NCBI RefSeq assembly: GCF_004217215.1
Contig: NZ_SHKP01000004.1
Span: 776,829-840,828 of the forward strand
Direction: 5' to 3'
DNA from: Rivibacter subsaxonicus
GTDB taxonomy: Bacteria > Pseudomonadota > Gammaproteobacteria > Burkholderiales > Burkholderiaceae_C
DNA: 64,000 nucleotides
In this document: positions 1 through 7,972 of the stretch, in pieces
Position numbering within the stretch: position 1 is the first letter of the stretch
Layout of the letters: each line of letters starts with the position of its first letter
The notes under the pieces: model-generated
Databases searched by the model: none
What the model was told of the DNA's origin: nothing
Seen by the model: only the letters and a program-made list of their open reading frames with translations
Position numbers and translations under genes: made by a program

Positions 1-1
1 C

Positions 2-1015
2 GCCGAGCACCGCGCGATGTTCGACCAGGCCTTCCACATCTTCTGGCGCGACCCCGACCTGCTCGGCCGCGTGATGGCGATGCTGCTGCCGCGCGTGCAG
101 GGTCGCGAGGCGGTGCCACCACCTCCCGAGAACCGGCGCCTGGGCAACGCGCTGTTTCCGCAGCAGGGCGAGCGGCCCGCTCCGCCGAAGGAAGAGACCA
201 AGCTTGAGCTCGACGCGAGCCTGACCTGGAGCGAGCAGGAGCAACTGCGCAAGCAGGACTTCGAGACCATGAGTGCCGCCGAATGGGCGGCCGCGAAGCG
301 GCTGTTGCGTGGCATGAACCTGCTGCTGGAGCCGCTCGCGACGCGCCGCTTCGAGGGCGCCGCGCGGCCGGGTCGCGTCGACTGGCGCGCCACGCTGCGT
401 TCGATGGGCCGCCATGGCGGCGAGCTGCCGCTGCTTCGCTTTAAGCGGGTGCGCGAGCGGCCGGCGCCGATCGTGCTGCTGGCCGACATCTCCGGCTCGA
501 TGAGCCGCTACTCGCGCATGCTGCTGCACTTCGCGCATGCGCTGTCCAGGGCCAATACGCGTGTACAGAGCTTCAGCTTCGGCACCCGGCTGACGCCGAT
601 CACGCGCGCGCTGCGCGAGCGCGATGCCGACCTCGCCGTGGCGCGCGTCTCGCACCAGGTGCAGGACTGGTCGGGCGGCACCCGGCTGGCGGCCTGCCTT
701 CATCAGTTCAACCAGCGTTGGGCCCGGCGCACGCTCGACAGCCGCACCACCGTGCTGCTGGTGACCGATGGCCTCGAGCATGGCGACGTGGCACAGCTCG
801 GCTTCGAGGCCGAGCGCCTGAGCAAGAGCTGCCGCCGGCTGATCTGGCTCAACCCTCTGCTGCGCTACGAGGGCTTCGAGCCGCGCGCGGCCGGCATCAA
901 GGCACTGCTGCCACATGTGGACCGGCTGCTGCCGGCGCACAACCTCGACAGTCTCGAAGCACTCGGCGTGCTGTTGTCTGGCCGGCCCGAGCCGATTCAC
1001 AGACGGCTATCCTGA
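2..1015 (+). CDS. coxE: CoxE-like VWA-domain protein (5' end outside window)
   Basis: The reading frame is open from base 2, so the ATG at 17 is internal and the true start lies left of the window. The visible 337 residues match the C-terminal part of the CoxE/VWA-containing family that accompanies molybdenum CO dehydrogenase and related hydroxylases. A MIDAS metal-binding motif DISGSMS is visible about halfway, followed by VTDGLEHGD, as in von Willebrand A folds. In Oligotropha-type cox operons CoxE works with the AAA+ protein CoxD in maturation of the Mo-Cu active site; that role is inferred by family. coxG starts 5 bp downstream, which supports a cox-type operon continuing to the left. Confidence 0.85.
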   Translation, partial: AEHRAMFDQAFHIFWRDPDLLGRVMAMLLPRVQGREAVPPPPENRRLGNALFPQQGERPAPPKEETKLELDASLTWSEQEQLRKQDFETMSAAEWAAAKRLLRGMNLLLEPLATRRFEGAARPGRVDWRATLRSMGRHGGELPLLRFKRVRERPAPIVLLADISGSMSRYSRMLLHFAHALSRANTRVQSFSFGTRLTPITRALRERDADLAVARVSHQVQDWSGGTRLAACLHQFNQRWARRTLDSRTTVLLVTDGLEHGDVAQLGFEAERLSKSCRRLIWLNPLLRYEGFEPRAAGIKALLPHVDRLLPAHNLDSLEALGVLLSGRPEPIHRRLS

Positions 1016-1020
1016 ACATC

Positions 1021-1560
1021 ATGGAACTCAGCAACCAACAAGCCCTCCCCGTGTCGCAGGCAATCGCCTGGGACGCCCTCAACGACACCTCGCTGCTGCA
1101 GCAGTCGATCCCCGGCTGCGAGGCGATCAACCCGATCGGCGAGAACGAGTACGAGGTGCTGATGACGGCCGCGATCGGGCCGGTGAAAGCCAAGTTCAAG
1201 GGCAAGCTGAAGCTGTCGGACATCACGCCGCCCGAGTCCTACACGATGGCTTTCGAGGGGCAGGGCGGTGCCGCCGGGCACGGCAAGGGCACGGCCACCG
1301 TACGGCTCGAGGCTACCGGGCCTGACGACACGCTGCTGCACTACGCGGTCACGGCCAGCGTCGGCGGCAAGATCGCGCAGGTCGGCTCGCGCCTGGTCGA
1401 CATGGCGGCGCAGAAGATCGCCGGCGACTTCTTCGGCAACTTCACTGCGGTGCTGCAGGCGCGGCATCCGCGGGCCGTTCCCGCGGGCGTTGAGCTCGCG
1501 CCTGCGCCAACCAGCGCCTGGGCGCGCTTCATGGCCTGGCTCAAGCGCGTGTTCGGCTGA
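1021..1560 (+). CDS. coxG: CoxG / SRPBCC-family protein
   Basis: A 179-residue protein of the carbon monoxide dehydrogenase subunit G family (SRPBCC fold, a lipid- or hydrophobic-ligand-binding cavity). The N-terminal segment MELSNQQALPVSQAIAWDAL and the later IPGCEAI and GPVKAKFKGK stretches are typical. The last 15 residues (FMAWLKRVFG) are basic and amphipathic, consistent with the membrane-anchoring tail known for CoxG. The ATG at 1021 lies 5 bp after coxE; the frame is also open upstream but only as an antisense-like extension. It is the last gene of the cox locus and ends 4 bp before the convergent regulator. In Oligotropha CoxG helps attach CO dehydrogenase to the membrane; here that is inferred. 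Confidence 0.87.
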   Translation: MELSNQQALPVSQAIAWDALNDTSLLQQSIPGCEAINPIGENEYEVLMTAAIGPVKAKFKGKLKLSDITPPESYTMAFEGQGGAAGHGKGTATVRLEATGPDDTLLHYAVTASVGGKIAQVGSRLVDMAAQKIAGDFFGNFTAVLQARHPRAVPAGVELAPAPTSAWARFMAWLKRVFG

Positions 1561-1564
1561 GGGA

Positions 1565-2644
1565 TCAGCCCTTAGGCGCGTACTGCCACCAGGGCAGGAC
1601 CTTGGTGAGCGACAGCACCGTGCCCGGCTGCGACGGGGCGTAGCCGGGCAGGGTGGCGAGTTCGGCGGCCCAGGCACTCGACCCCAGCAGCGCGATCAGC
1701 CGCTGCAGCGCCGGCTCCACGAGCAGCGACTTGAGCGTCACCAGGTAGTAGCGCTCCTGCGCGATCGGCACGAAATGCAGGCCGGCGGCCTGCGCCGCGG
1801 CCTGCAGTCCGAAGGCCACGTCGGCCGCGCCGCTGGCCACCGCCTGCGCGGCGGCGCCGTGCGAGGGCTCGGTCAGGGTGTCGGCCGGTGTCTCGAGGCC
1901 GGCCTGCGCCAGCAGTTCGTCGAGCAGCACGCGGGTGCCGGTACCCGGTGCGCGGCCGGCGCGCCGCAGCGCGGGCCGCACGAAGTCGCGCAGGCCGTCG
2001 ATCGCCAGGGGGTTGCCGGGTGCCGTCATCAGGCCTTGCGTGCGTTGCGCGAATCCGATCAGCTTGTGCAGCCCCGGCTTGAGCCTGGGCCGGTAGGCCC
2101 GCGCGCTGGCCGATCCGCGCGCGGCGCCCTCGCGCACGTGAAAGCCGGCGAGCTGGCAGCGGCCTTCGTTCAGCGCGGCCAATGCATCCAGGCTTCCGGC
2201 AAAGCCCAGGTCGAGGTGGAGTTGCTCGCGCCGCGCCAGATCGCGCAGCAGCGGCAGCGCCTGGTCATGGCTGGCGCAGACCGAAAGCACGTCGATGCGG
2301 TCGTCGAAGGCGTCGGCGAAGGCGCTCTCGAGCTCGCTGCGCAGGGCCTCGATCTGCGGCGCCAGCCGCGCCTGCGCACGTCGCTCGGCCCACAGCAGCT
2401 TCTCGCCGAAGGGCGTCAGCGTCGCCGGTTGGCCCTTGGCCCAGATCACGAGCTCCCGCCCGAGTTCACCCTCCCAGCGCTTGAGTTCGCCCCAGACATG
2501 GCGGTACGAGAGCTCCTGCAGCTTGGCGGCGGCCGAGATCGAGCCGCTGCGATGCAAGGCGTCGAGCAGGGCGAACAAGGGGTGGTGGACGGCGGCGTCG
2601 ACGCGCTCGCGCCTGAGGGTGTAGCTGAGGTCGATCCTATGCAT
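1565..2644 (-). CDS. ModE-like HTH regulator with PBP-like sensor domain
   Basis: 359 residues. Residues ~18-110 form a ModE/LysR-type winged helix (HPLFALLDALHRSGSISAAA), and residues ~115-340 resemble the periplasmic-binding-protein-like domain (PF12727 type) found in molybdate/tungstate regulators, with LAGFHV and the GTGTRVLLDELL stretch. Regulators of this architecture control tungstate transport genes in several proteobacteria. The gene is divergent from tupB across a 104-bp gap, so control of the transporter in response to W or Mo is the natural inference. No typical C-terminal TOBE/Di-MOP domain is seen, so ligand sensing would be by the PBP-like domain. Start ATG 2644 is the first in frame. 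Confidence 0.8.
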   Translation of the reverse strand: MHRIDLSYTLRRERVDAAVHHPLFALLDALHRSGSISAAAKLQELSYRHVWGELKRWEGELGRELVIWAKGQPATLTPFGEKLLWAERRAQARLAPQIEALRSELESAFADAFDDRIDVLSVCASHDQALPLLRDLARREQLHLDLGFAGSLDALAALNEGRCQLAGFHVREGAARGSASARAYRPRLKPGLHKLIGFAQRTQGLMTAPGNPLAIDGLRDFVRPALRRAGRAPGTGTRVLLDELLAQAGLETPADTLTEPSHGAAAQAVASGAADVAFGLQAAAQAAGLHFVPIAQERYYLVTLKSLLVEPALQRLIALLGSSAWAAELATLPGYAPSQPGTVLSLTKVLPWWQYAPKG

Positions 2645-2748
2645 CGAGGTTCATATCGCCAGTGGGGTGGGCCGTCCGTAGCATCGCCCTGTCTTCGACA
2701 ACAAACAGTGTGCCGCACGCCCGCGCGTGAAACGGACCACGGGAACCC
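2645..2748. promoter_or_regulatory. divergent promoter region, regulator / tupBCA
   Basis: A 104-bp gap between the divergently transcribed ModE-like regulator and tupB. It is visibly less GC-rich than the flanks (GTTCATATCGCCAG, GACAACAAACAG) and must carry promoters for both units. I cannot assign a sure -35/-10 pair or operator by eye. Confidence 0.5.
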
Positions 2749-3477
2749 TTGAACACCTTTGCCGAGAGCGCGCGCATCGCGTTGCAGCTGATTCTCGACG
2801 CCGACGCGCGGCTGATGCAGGTCGTGCTGCTGTCGCTGGCAGTCAGCGGCGCCGCCTGTCTGATCGCAGCAATTGGCGGTCTTGGCGCCGGCGCGGCGCT
2901 CGCGGTGGCGCGCTTTCGTGGCCGCGGCACGCTGCTGGTGCTGCTCAACACGCTGCTCGCGCTGCCTTCGGTGGTGGTCGGGCTGGTGGTCTACCTGCTT
3001 CTGTCGCGCTCCGGCCCGCTCGGCGAGTGGGGGCTGCTGTTCACGCCAGGCGCGATGGTGTTTGCGCAGACGATCCTGGTGCTGCCGATCCTGGCCGCGC
3101 TGACGCGCCAGGCGCTGCAGGCGCCTTGGGAGGCGCAGGGCGAGCAGTTGCGCTCGCTCGGCGCCAGCCGCCTGACCGCCGGCCTGCTGCTGCTGTGGGA
3201 CGAGCGCATGGCCCTGCTGACGGTGCTGCTGGCCGCCTTCGGCCGCGCGATCAGCGAGGTCGGCGCGGTGATGATCGTCGGCGGCAACATCGACGGCCAC
3301 ACCCGGGTGATGACGACCGCCATCGCGCTCGAGACCAGCAAGGGCGACCTGCCGCTGGCGCTGGCGCTGGGCCTCGTTCTGCTGGCGGTGGTGCTGTTGC
3401 TGAACCTGCTGATCGCGATGGTGCGGCGCTGGTCGGCGCGCGGCGAGACGGCGGTGCTGGAGCTGGCACATGCTTGA
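2749..3477 (+). CDS. tupB: tungstate ABC transporter permease TupB
   Basis: 242 residues, an inner-membrane permease with about five hydrophobic segments. The N-terminus (MNTFAESARIALQLI) aligns with TupB proteins only if translation starts at the TTG at 2749; there is no earlier ATG in frame that makes sense. The EAA-type cytoplasmic loop is visible as EQLRSLGASRL followed by AAFGRAISEVGAVMIVGGN, the signature of the CysTW/TupB permeases. It is first in tupBCA and overlaps tupC by 8 bp. It should pass tungstate (possibly molybdate) delivered by TupA. Confidence 0.9.
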   Translation: MNTFAESARIALQLILDADARLMQVVLLSLAVSGAACLIAAIGGLGAGAALAVARFRGRGTLLVLLNTLLALPSVVVGLVVYLLLSRSGPLGEWGLLFTPGAMVFAQTILVLPILAALTRQALQAPWEAQGEQLRSLGASRLTAGLLLLWDERMALLTVLLAAFGRAISEVGAVMIVGGNIDGHTRVMTTAIALETSKGDLPLALALGLVLLAVVLLLNLLIAMVRRWSARGETAVLELAHA

Positions 3478-4231
3478 GCTCACTTTGGCCGAAGCCGCCT
3501 ACGAAGGTGTCCGCGTGATGCAACCCGCGCGCTACCAGATCGCGCTCGATCGCATCAGCGTTCGCTTCGGCGGCGTGCTCGCGCTCGACGACGTGAGCCT
3601 CGAAGTTCGCTCCGGCGAACGCATTGCCTTCATCGGCGCCAACGGTTCCGGCAAGAGCACGCTGTTGCGCGTGCTGCACGGCCTGCAACCGGTGAGCACT
3701 GGCCACGTCGAACGACGTGCCGCGCTGACCCAGGCGATGCTGTTCCAGCGGCCGGCAATGCTGCGGCTGTCGGCCGCCGCCAATGTTGCGCTCGGCTTGT
3801 GGCTCGCCGGCGTGCCGCGCTCGCAGCGCCGGCTGCGCGTGGCCGAGGCGCTCGAACGCGTCGGCCTGGGCGCCGAGGCGCAGCGTGCGGCGCGTGCGCT
3901 CTCCGGTGGCCAGCAGCAGCGGCTGGCGCTGGCACGTGCATTGGCGTTGCGGCCCGAGCAATTGCTGCTCGACGAGCCGACGGCCAGCCTCGACCCCAGC
4001 GCCAAGCGCGAGATCGAGGCGCTGATCGCCGCGCTCTTCGTCGGCGGCGGGCCGACGCTGCTGTTTGCCTCGCACAACCTTGGCCAGGTCAAGCGCCTGG
4101 CCACGCGCGTGGTCTATCTCGAGCACGGCCGCGTGGTGGCCGATCTCGGTGTCAACGAATTCTTTGCCGAGGGCGGGGCCGCGCTGCCGCCCGCGGCGCG
4201 TCTGTTCCTCAAGGGAGAACTGCCATGGTGA
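3470..4231 (+). CDS. tupC: tungstate ABC transporter ATP-binding protein TupC
   Basis: 253 residues with the complete ABC ATPase set: Walker A GANGSGKST (~residue 56), signature LSGGQQQR, Walker B LLLDEPTASLD and the switch H in FASHN. It energises TupB. Two starts are plausible: ATG 3470, overlapping tupB by 8 bp, or ATG 3518 (MQPARYQIALD), which better matches usual family N-termini; I give the longer form because of translational coupling. It overlaps tupA by 7 bp. Confidence 0.9.
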   Translation: MLELTLAEAAYEGVRVMQPARYQIALDRISVRFGGVLALDDVSLEVRSGERIAFIGANGSGKSTLLRVLHGLQPVSTGHVERRAALTQAMLFQRPAMLRLSAAANVALGLWLAGVPRSQRRLRVAEALERVGLGAEAQRAARALSGGQQQRLALARALALRPEQLLLDEPTASLDPSAKREIEALIAALFVGGGPTLLFASHNLGQVKRLATRVVYLEHGRVVADLGVNEFFAEGGAALPPAARLFLKGELPW

Positions 4232-5058
4232 TGATGTTGGGTTGCGTCCGAAGGACGCTGGTGCTGGCGACGCTGCTGGCGACGGTGCTGGGCGTGGCGG
4301 CACAGGAGCGCAGCATCGTCGTCGCCTCGACGACCTCGACCGAGCAGTCGGGCCTGTTCTCGCAACTTCTGCCGGCCTTCAAGGCGGCCACCGGCATCGA
4401 GGCCAAGGTCGTGGCGCTCGGCACCGGCCAGGCCCTCGACATGGCACGCCGCGGCGACGCCGACGTGGTCTTCGTGCACGACCAGGCGGCCGAGGAAAAG
4501 TTCGTCGCCGACGGCTTCGGCCTCAAGCGGGTGGCGGTGATGTACAACGACTTCATCGTCGTCGGGCCCAAGGCCGATCCGGCCGGCGCAGCGGGTAAGG
4601 ACGTGGTCGGTGCCTTCGGCAAGATCGCCGCAGCCAACGCCCCCTTCGTCTCGCGCGGCGACAAGAGCGGCACCCACGCCGCCGAACTGCGCTACTGGAA
4701 GGCGGCCGGCATCGAGTCGCCGGCGCAGAAGTTCGCCAACTACAAGGAATGCGGCTGCGGCATGGGTCCGGCGCTGAACATCGCGGCGCAGACCCCGGCC
4801 TATGCGCTGACGGATCGTGGCACCTGGCTGTCGTTCCGCAATCGCGCCGACCTGGTGCCGCTGGTCGAGGGCGACACCCGGCTCTTCAACCAGTACGGCG
4901 TGATCGTCGTGAACCCGGCGAAGCATCCCCAGGTGAAGCAGGCGCTGGCGCAGAGCTTTGCCGACTGGCTGGTCTCGCCAGCCGGTCAGCAGGCCATCGC
5001 GGCCTACAAGATCGGCGGCGAGCAGTTGTTCTTTCCGAACGCCGGCAGCGCGAAGTAG
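4225..5058 (+). CDS. tupA: tungstate-binding periplasmic protein TupA
   Basis: 277 residues with a signal peptide (CVRRTLVLATLLATVLGVAA, cleavage near residue 27). The mature start holds ASTTSTEQSG and later SRGDKSGTH, the oxyanion-binding motifs that define TupA-type solute-binding proteins as opposed to ModA. It delivers tungstate to TupBC from the periplasm. Start ATG 4225 overlaps the tupC stop; the frame runs open further upstream but that part is antisense to nothing and lies in tupC. Tungsten could feed a W-formate dehydrogenase or molybdopterin enzymes such as CO dehydrogenase; this last step is inference. Confidence 0.92.
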   Translation: MVMMLGCVRRTLVLATLLATVLGVAAQERSIVVASTTSTEQSGLFSQLLPAFKAATGIEAKVVALGTGQALDMARRGDADVVFVHDQAAEEKFVADGFGLKRVAVMYNDFIVVGPKADPAGAAGKDVVGAFGKIAAANAPFVSRGDKSGTHAAELRYWKAAGIESPAQKFANYKECGCGMGPALNIAAQTPAYALTDRGTWLSFRNRADLVPLVEGDTRLFNQYGVIVVNPAKHPQVKQALAQSFADWLVSPAGQQAIAAYKIGGEQLFFPNAGSAK

Positions 5059-5070
5059 GCGCCGGCGAAT

Positions 5071-6315
5071 TCAGCTTTCGCCGTTCAGGCCCAGCCTGCG
5101 GCTCTCGCCGAACACCGTGTCGCCGCCTTCGCGGGTGGCGGGCACCGCGCGCCGGCGACCCTGGCGCTTGGCCTCGTAGAGCGCGAGGTCGGCGCGGTGC
5201 TGTGCCGATTCGAGGGATTCGCCGCTCTCGATCTTGACGACGCCGAAGCTCAGGCCGAGATGCAGGTCGCCGTTCTGGCTGCACTCCTGCTCGAGTCGGC
5301 GCGCGATGCGCTCGGCCGCATGCAGCGCGTCGTCGACGCTGGCGCCGGGCAGCAGCGCGATGAACTCGTCGCCGCCGAGGCGTCCAAGCACGTCGCGGCT
5401 GCGCAGCGTGTCGCGCGCGCTGCGCGCCACGCGCTTGAGGGCGACATCGCCGACGGCGTGGCCGCGGCTGTCGTTGATGGCCTTGAAGTGGTCGATGTCG
5501 AACAGCATCACCACCGCCCGCGCCTGCGAACTCTGGGTCAGCGCCGCGGCCGCCAGCTCCTCGAAATGGCGCCGGTTCGGCACCTGCGTCAGCATGTCGA
5601 TGTCGGCCAGCACGCGCAGCTGGCGCTGGCTTTCCTTCAGGTCGGTCTCGGTGCGCTCGTGGGTCAGCGCCAGGCAGAGGTAGACGGCGAACAGCATCGC
5701 CACCAGCGTCGCGACGATCACCATCGGCGACAGCAGCGTCAGCGCCGATTGCACTGGCGTGTCGGTGGCCAGGTGCCAGCTCAGGCGCAGTATCGGCAGC
5801 ACGGCCTGGGCCAGCATCACGCAGAACAGCGTGCGGAGCGACGGACTGCGGCGCAGCTCGGGCAGCACCAGCACGAAGGCCGCGGCATAGAGGTGCAGCA
5901 GCATCATCGCCGTGCTGTAGGCATAGGTGCGCCACGACTGCAGCTCGGGCAGGGCCCAGGTCACGAACCAGAGCAGGTAGGCGCCGACGAAGACCAGCGC
6001 GTCGGTGGTCGACGAGCCGCTCAGCGGCCCGCGCGAGAAGAAACGACGCAGTCCGGTCACGATCAGCATCGGCCACACCAGCAGCAGCAGGTTGCCCGGT
6101 ACCACCGCCGCCGGCCAGACGCCGCGCAGCATCTGCAGGCCGCCACCGAGTGCCGCCAGCCACATCGCGAGCATCCACCAGCGGTAGCCGCGGTAGACGC
6201 GGTGGGTGAGGCCGAACAAGCTCATGATCGCCGCCGCCGCGACCATGACCACCACCGCCAGCCAAAGCAGCGTGGGCGCATGCAGCGAGTCGAGGAGCGA
6301 GGCGGAAGCGGGCAT
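5071..6315 (-). CDS. membrane diguanylate cyclase (GGDEF)
   Basis: 414 residues from ATG 6315. Residues 1 to about 215 contain six or seven hydrophobic segments with no recognised sensor family name I can defend; residues ~240-400 form a GGDEF domain. The active-site GGDEF is intact and a RSRD inhibitory I-site lies five residues before it, so it should make c-di-GMP from two GTP and be subject to product inhibition. An upstream ATG (6423) would add 36 unlikely basic residues. It is convergent with tupA across 12 bp and divergent from the Spy-like gene. Confidence 0.88.
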   Translation of the reverse strand: MPASASLLDSLHAPTLLWLAVVVMVAAAAIMSLFGLTHRVYRGYRWWMLAMWLAALGGGLQMLRGVWPAAVVPGNLLLLVWPMLIVTGLRRFFSRGPLSGSSTTDALVFVGAYLLWFVTWALPELQSWRTYAYSTAMMLLHLYAAAFVLVLPELRRSPSLRTLFCVMLAQAVLPILRLSWHLATDTPVQSALTLLSPMVIVATLVAMLFAVYLCLALTHERTETDLKESQRQLRVLADIDMLTQVPNRRHFEELAAAALTQSSQARAVVMLFDIDHFKAINDSRGHAVGDVALKRVARSARDTLRSRDVLGRLGGDEFIALLPGASVDDALHAAERIARRLEQECSQNGDLHLGLSFGVVKIESGESLESAQHRADLALYEAKRQGRRRAVPATREGGDTVFGESRRLGLNGES

Positions 6316-6515
6316 CGGAAGCCTGATCTTGGGGCGGAAGGCGGGGGAACCAGAGCGATTGTTACGTTTTGTGCCGTTGTGGCCCGCTCCCCCTTCGGTG
6401 GGGTGCTGGCTCGATTTGTTCACAGATCTTTACCCCGTCGGCGCGCGCCGTTCATCGACGCGGCCGAGCATTGCTCTGGACGGCAGCTTCGCCGTTGATT
6501 TTCGAGGAGTGCCCG

Positions 6516-7055
6516 ATGTCCGCCACCTTCCCGCTCACCGCGACCCGCCTGACGCTGGCCGCGCTTGCCATCGCGCTGGCTGGTGCCGCGCTGACGCCGG
6601 CCGAGGCCGCGCCCGGACCCGGCGGCCATGGACCGCACGGCGGCCCCGGCATGATGTTCGGCGGTTCGCCGGAACACGCGGACCGCATGGCCGACCGAAT
6701 GCTGTCCGGCGCCTCCAACGTCAGTGACGCCCAGCGCAAGCAGGTGCGCGAGATCGCGCGCCAGGCCGCCACCGACCTGCAGGCCCAGCGCGAGGCAGGC
6801 CGTGGTCTGCGCGAACAGATGGCGGCGGCCTTCGCCCAGCCGGTGGTCGACGCCAGCGCGGTCGAGGCGCTGCGCCAGAAGATGCTGGCCCAGCACGACG
6901 CGACGAGCAAGCGCATGACGCAGGCGATGCTCGACGCCAGCCGCGTGCTGAGCGCCGAGCAGCGCCAGCAGATCGCGCAGAAGATGGCTTCGCGACGCTC
7001 GATGATGGAGCGCCATCGCCAGGAGCGCCAGCAGTTGGACGGAGCCACGCGATGA
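6516..7055 (+). CDS. CpxP/Spy-like periplasmic protein
   Basis: 179 residues: signal peptide (LTLAALAIALAGAALTPAEA), then a Gly/Pro/His-rich linker and a long helical region rich in Gln, Arg, Ala and Met, with LTxxQ-like stretches SDAQRKQVREIA and LSAEQRQQIAQK. This is the make-up of the CpxP/Spy/ZraP group: ATP-independent chaperones or periplasmic metal/stress sensors. A ribosome-binding site GAGGAG-like (TCGAGGAGTG) precedes ATG 6516. It is followed by a response regulator and a histidine kinase on the same strand, so it probably modulates that kinase, as CpxP does for CpxA. Confidence 0.78.
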   Translation: MSATFPLTATRLTLAALAIALAGAALTPAEAAPGPGGHGPHGGPGMMFGGSPEHADRMADRMLSGASNVSDAQRKQVREIARQAATDLQAQREAGRGLREQMAAAFAQPVVDASAVEALRQKMLAQHDATSKRMTQAMLDASRVLSAEQRQQIAQKMASRRSMMERHRQERQQLDGATR

Positions 7056-7136
7056 ACGATGACCGGCGGCTGCGCCGGCCGATGAACCATGAATAATTCA
7101 TCGTTCATGCGACGCGCAGCGAGCGTCATTGTTCAT
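7053..7136. repeat. intergenic palindromic repeat, copy 1
   Basis: It begins with TGAACGATGA (7053-7062, including the stop codon of the Spy-like gene), with the exact inverse TCATCGTTCA at 7098-7107 and a near copy TCATTGTTCA at 7127-7136. Inner GCGCC/GGCGC-type arms give further stems. The 14-mer TCGTTCATGCGACG (7101-7114) recurs at 62762-62775 in a second copy, also between two rightward genes. It looks like a small non-autonomous palindromic element; no coding potential is seen. Confidence 0.7.
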
Positions 7137-7156
7137 GCAAGGCGCCGCGAGTTCAG

Positions 7157-7855
7157 ATGACACCCCAACTCCTGCTGATCGACGACGACGCGCGCCTGGC
7201 CGCGATGCTGCGCGACTACCTCACGCAGGCCGGCTACGCCGTGACCTGTGCCGAAAGCCTGGCCGCCGGCCGCCAGCAACTGGCGCGCGAGAGCTTCGAC
7301 GCACTCGTGCTCGACCTGATGCTGCCCGACGGCGACGGCCTCGACCTGACCCGCGAGCTGCGTGCCAACCCGCGCACCCGCGCATTGCCACTGCTGATGC
7401 TCACCGCACGCGGCGAACCGATGGACCGCATCCTCGGCCTCGAGCTCGGCGCCGACGACTACCTGCCCAAGCCCTTCGAGCCGCGCGAGTTGCTGGCGCG
7501 GCTCAAGGCGCTGCTGCGCCGCGCCTCGCCAGCCGCCGATGCCGAGTTGCTGCGCTACGGCCGGCTCGAGATCGATCTCGCGGCACGCCAGGCGCGGCTC
7601 GACGGCAAGCCCTGCGAGCTGACCAGCTACCAGCTCGACCTGCTGGTGGTGCTGGCGCAGGCGCCCGGCCGGGTGCTGTCGCGCGACCAGATCATGGACG
7701 CGCTCAAGGGCCACGCGCTGGAGGCCTTCGACCGCTCGATCGACGTACACATCTCGCGCATCCGCGCCGCGATCGAGGACGACGCCAAGGCGCCGAGGCG
7801 GATCCTCACCGTGCGCGGCGCGGGCTACGTGTTTGCCAAGAAGCAGGATGATTGA
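7157..7855 (+). CDS. OmpR-family response regulator
   Basis: 232 residues. Receiver domain ~4-117 with acidic pocket IDDD, phospho-acceptor Asp53 (LDLMLPDGD) and Lys in LPKPFEP; winged-helix DNA-binding domain ~135-230 (ALEAFDRSIDVHISRIRAAI). It pairs with the histidine kinase 117 bp downstream and, with the preceding Spy-like gene, forms a CpxPRA-like envelope-stress arrangement. The target genes are not visible. ATG 7157 is preceded by a weak ribosome-binding site. Confidence 0.9.
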   Translation: MTPQLLLIDDDARLAAMLRDYLTQAGYAVTCAESLAAGRQQLARESFDALVLDLMLPDGDGLDLTRELRANPRTRALPLLMLTARGEPMDRILGLELGADDYLPKPFEPRELLARLKALLRRASPAADAELLRYGRLEIDLAARQARLDGKPCELTSYQLDLLVVLAQAPGRVLSRDQIMDALKGHALEAFDRSIDVHISRIRAAIEDDAKAPRRILTVRGAGYVFAKKQDD

Positions 7856-7972
7856 ACGGTGCCCCCTGCTTGCCGCGATGCGGCTGCGCGGCCCCCGCGG
7901 GGCGCGGCCAGCTTGGGGCGGCCCGGCGCCGGCCCAGCCTGACCGGATCGGCCCGCTGAGCCCGCGCTGCTC
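7856..7972. other. GC-rich spacer with dyads between regulator and kinase
   Basis: 117 bp, over 75% GC, with complementary runs such as GGCCCCCGC/GCGGGGCGCGGCC and GGGCGGCCCGGCGCC. It resembles the GC-rich hairpin spacers common between genes in Burkholderiales, and shares the CGGCCCGGCGCC core with the spacer after ispA (around 19640). No gene is seen. Confidence 0.45.

Noticed and set aside
7856-7972. Rho-independent terminator between the OmpR-type regulator and the histidine kinase
   Set aside because: Stems are GC-rich but no U-run follows, and the kinase gene needs the same transcript; treated as a dyad-rich spacer.
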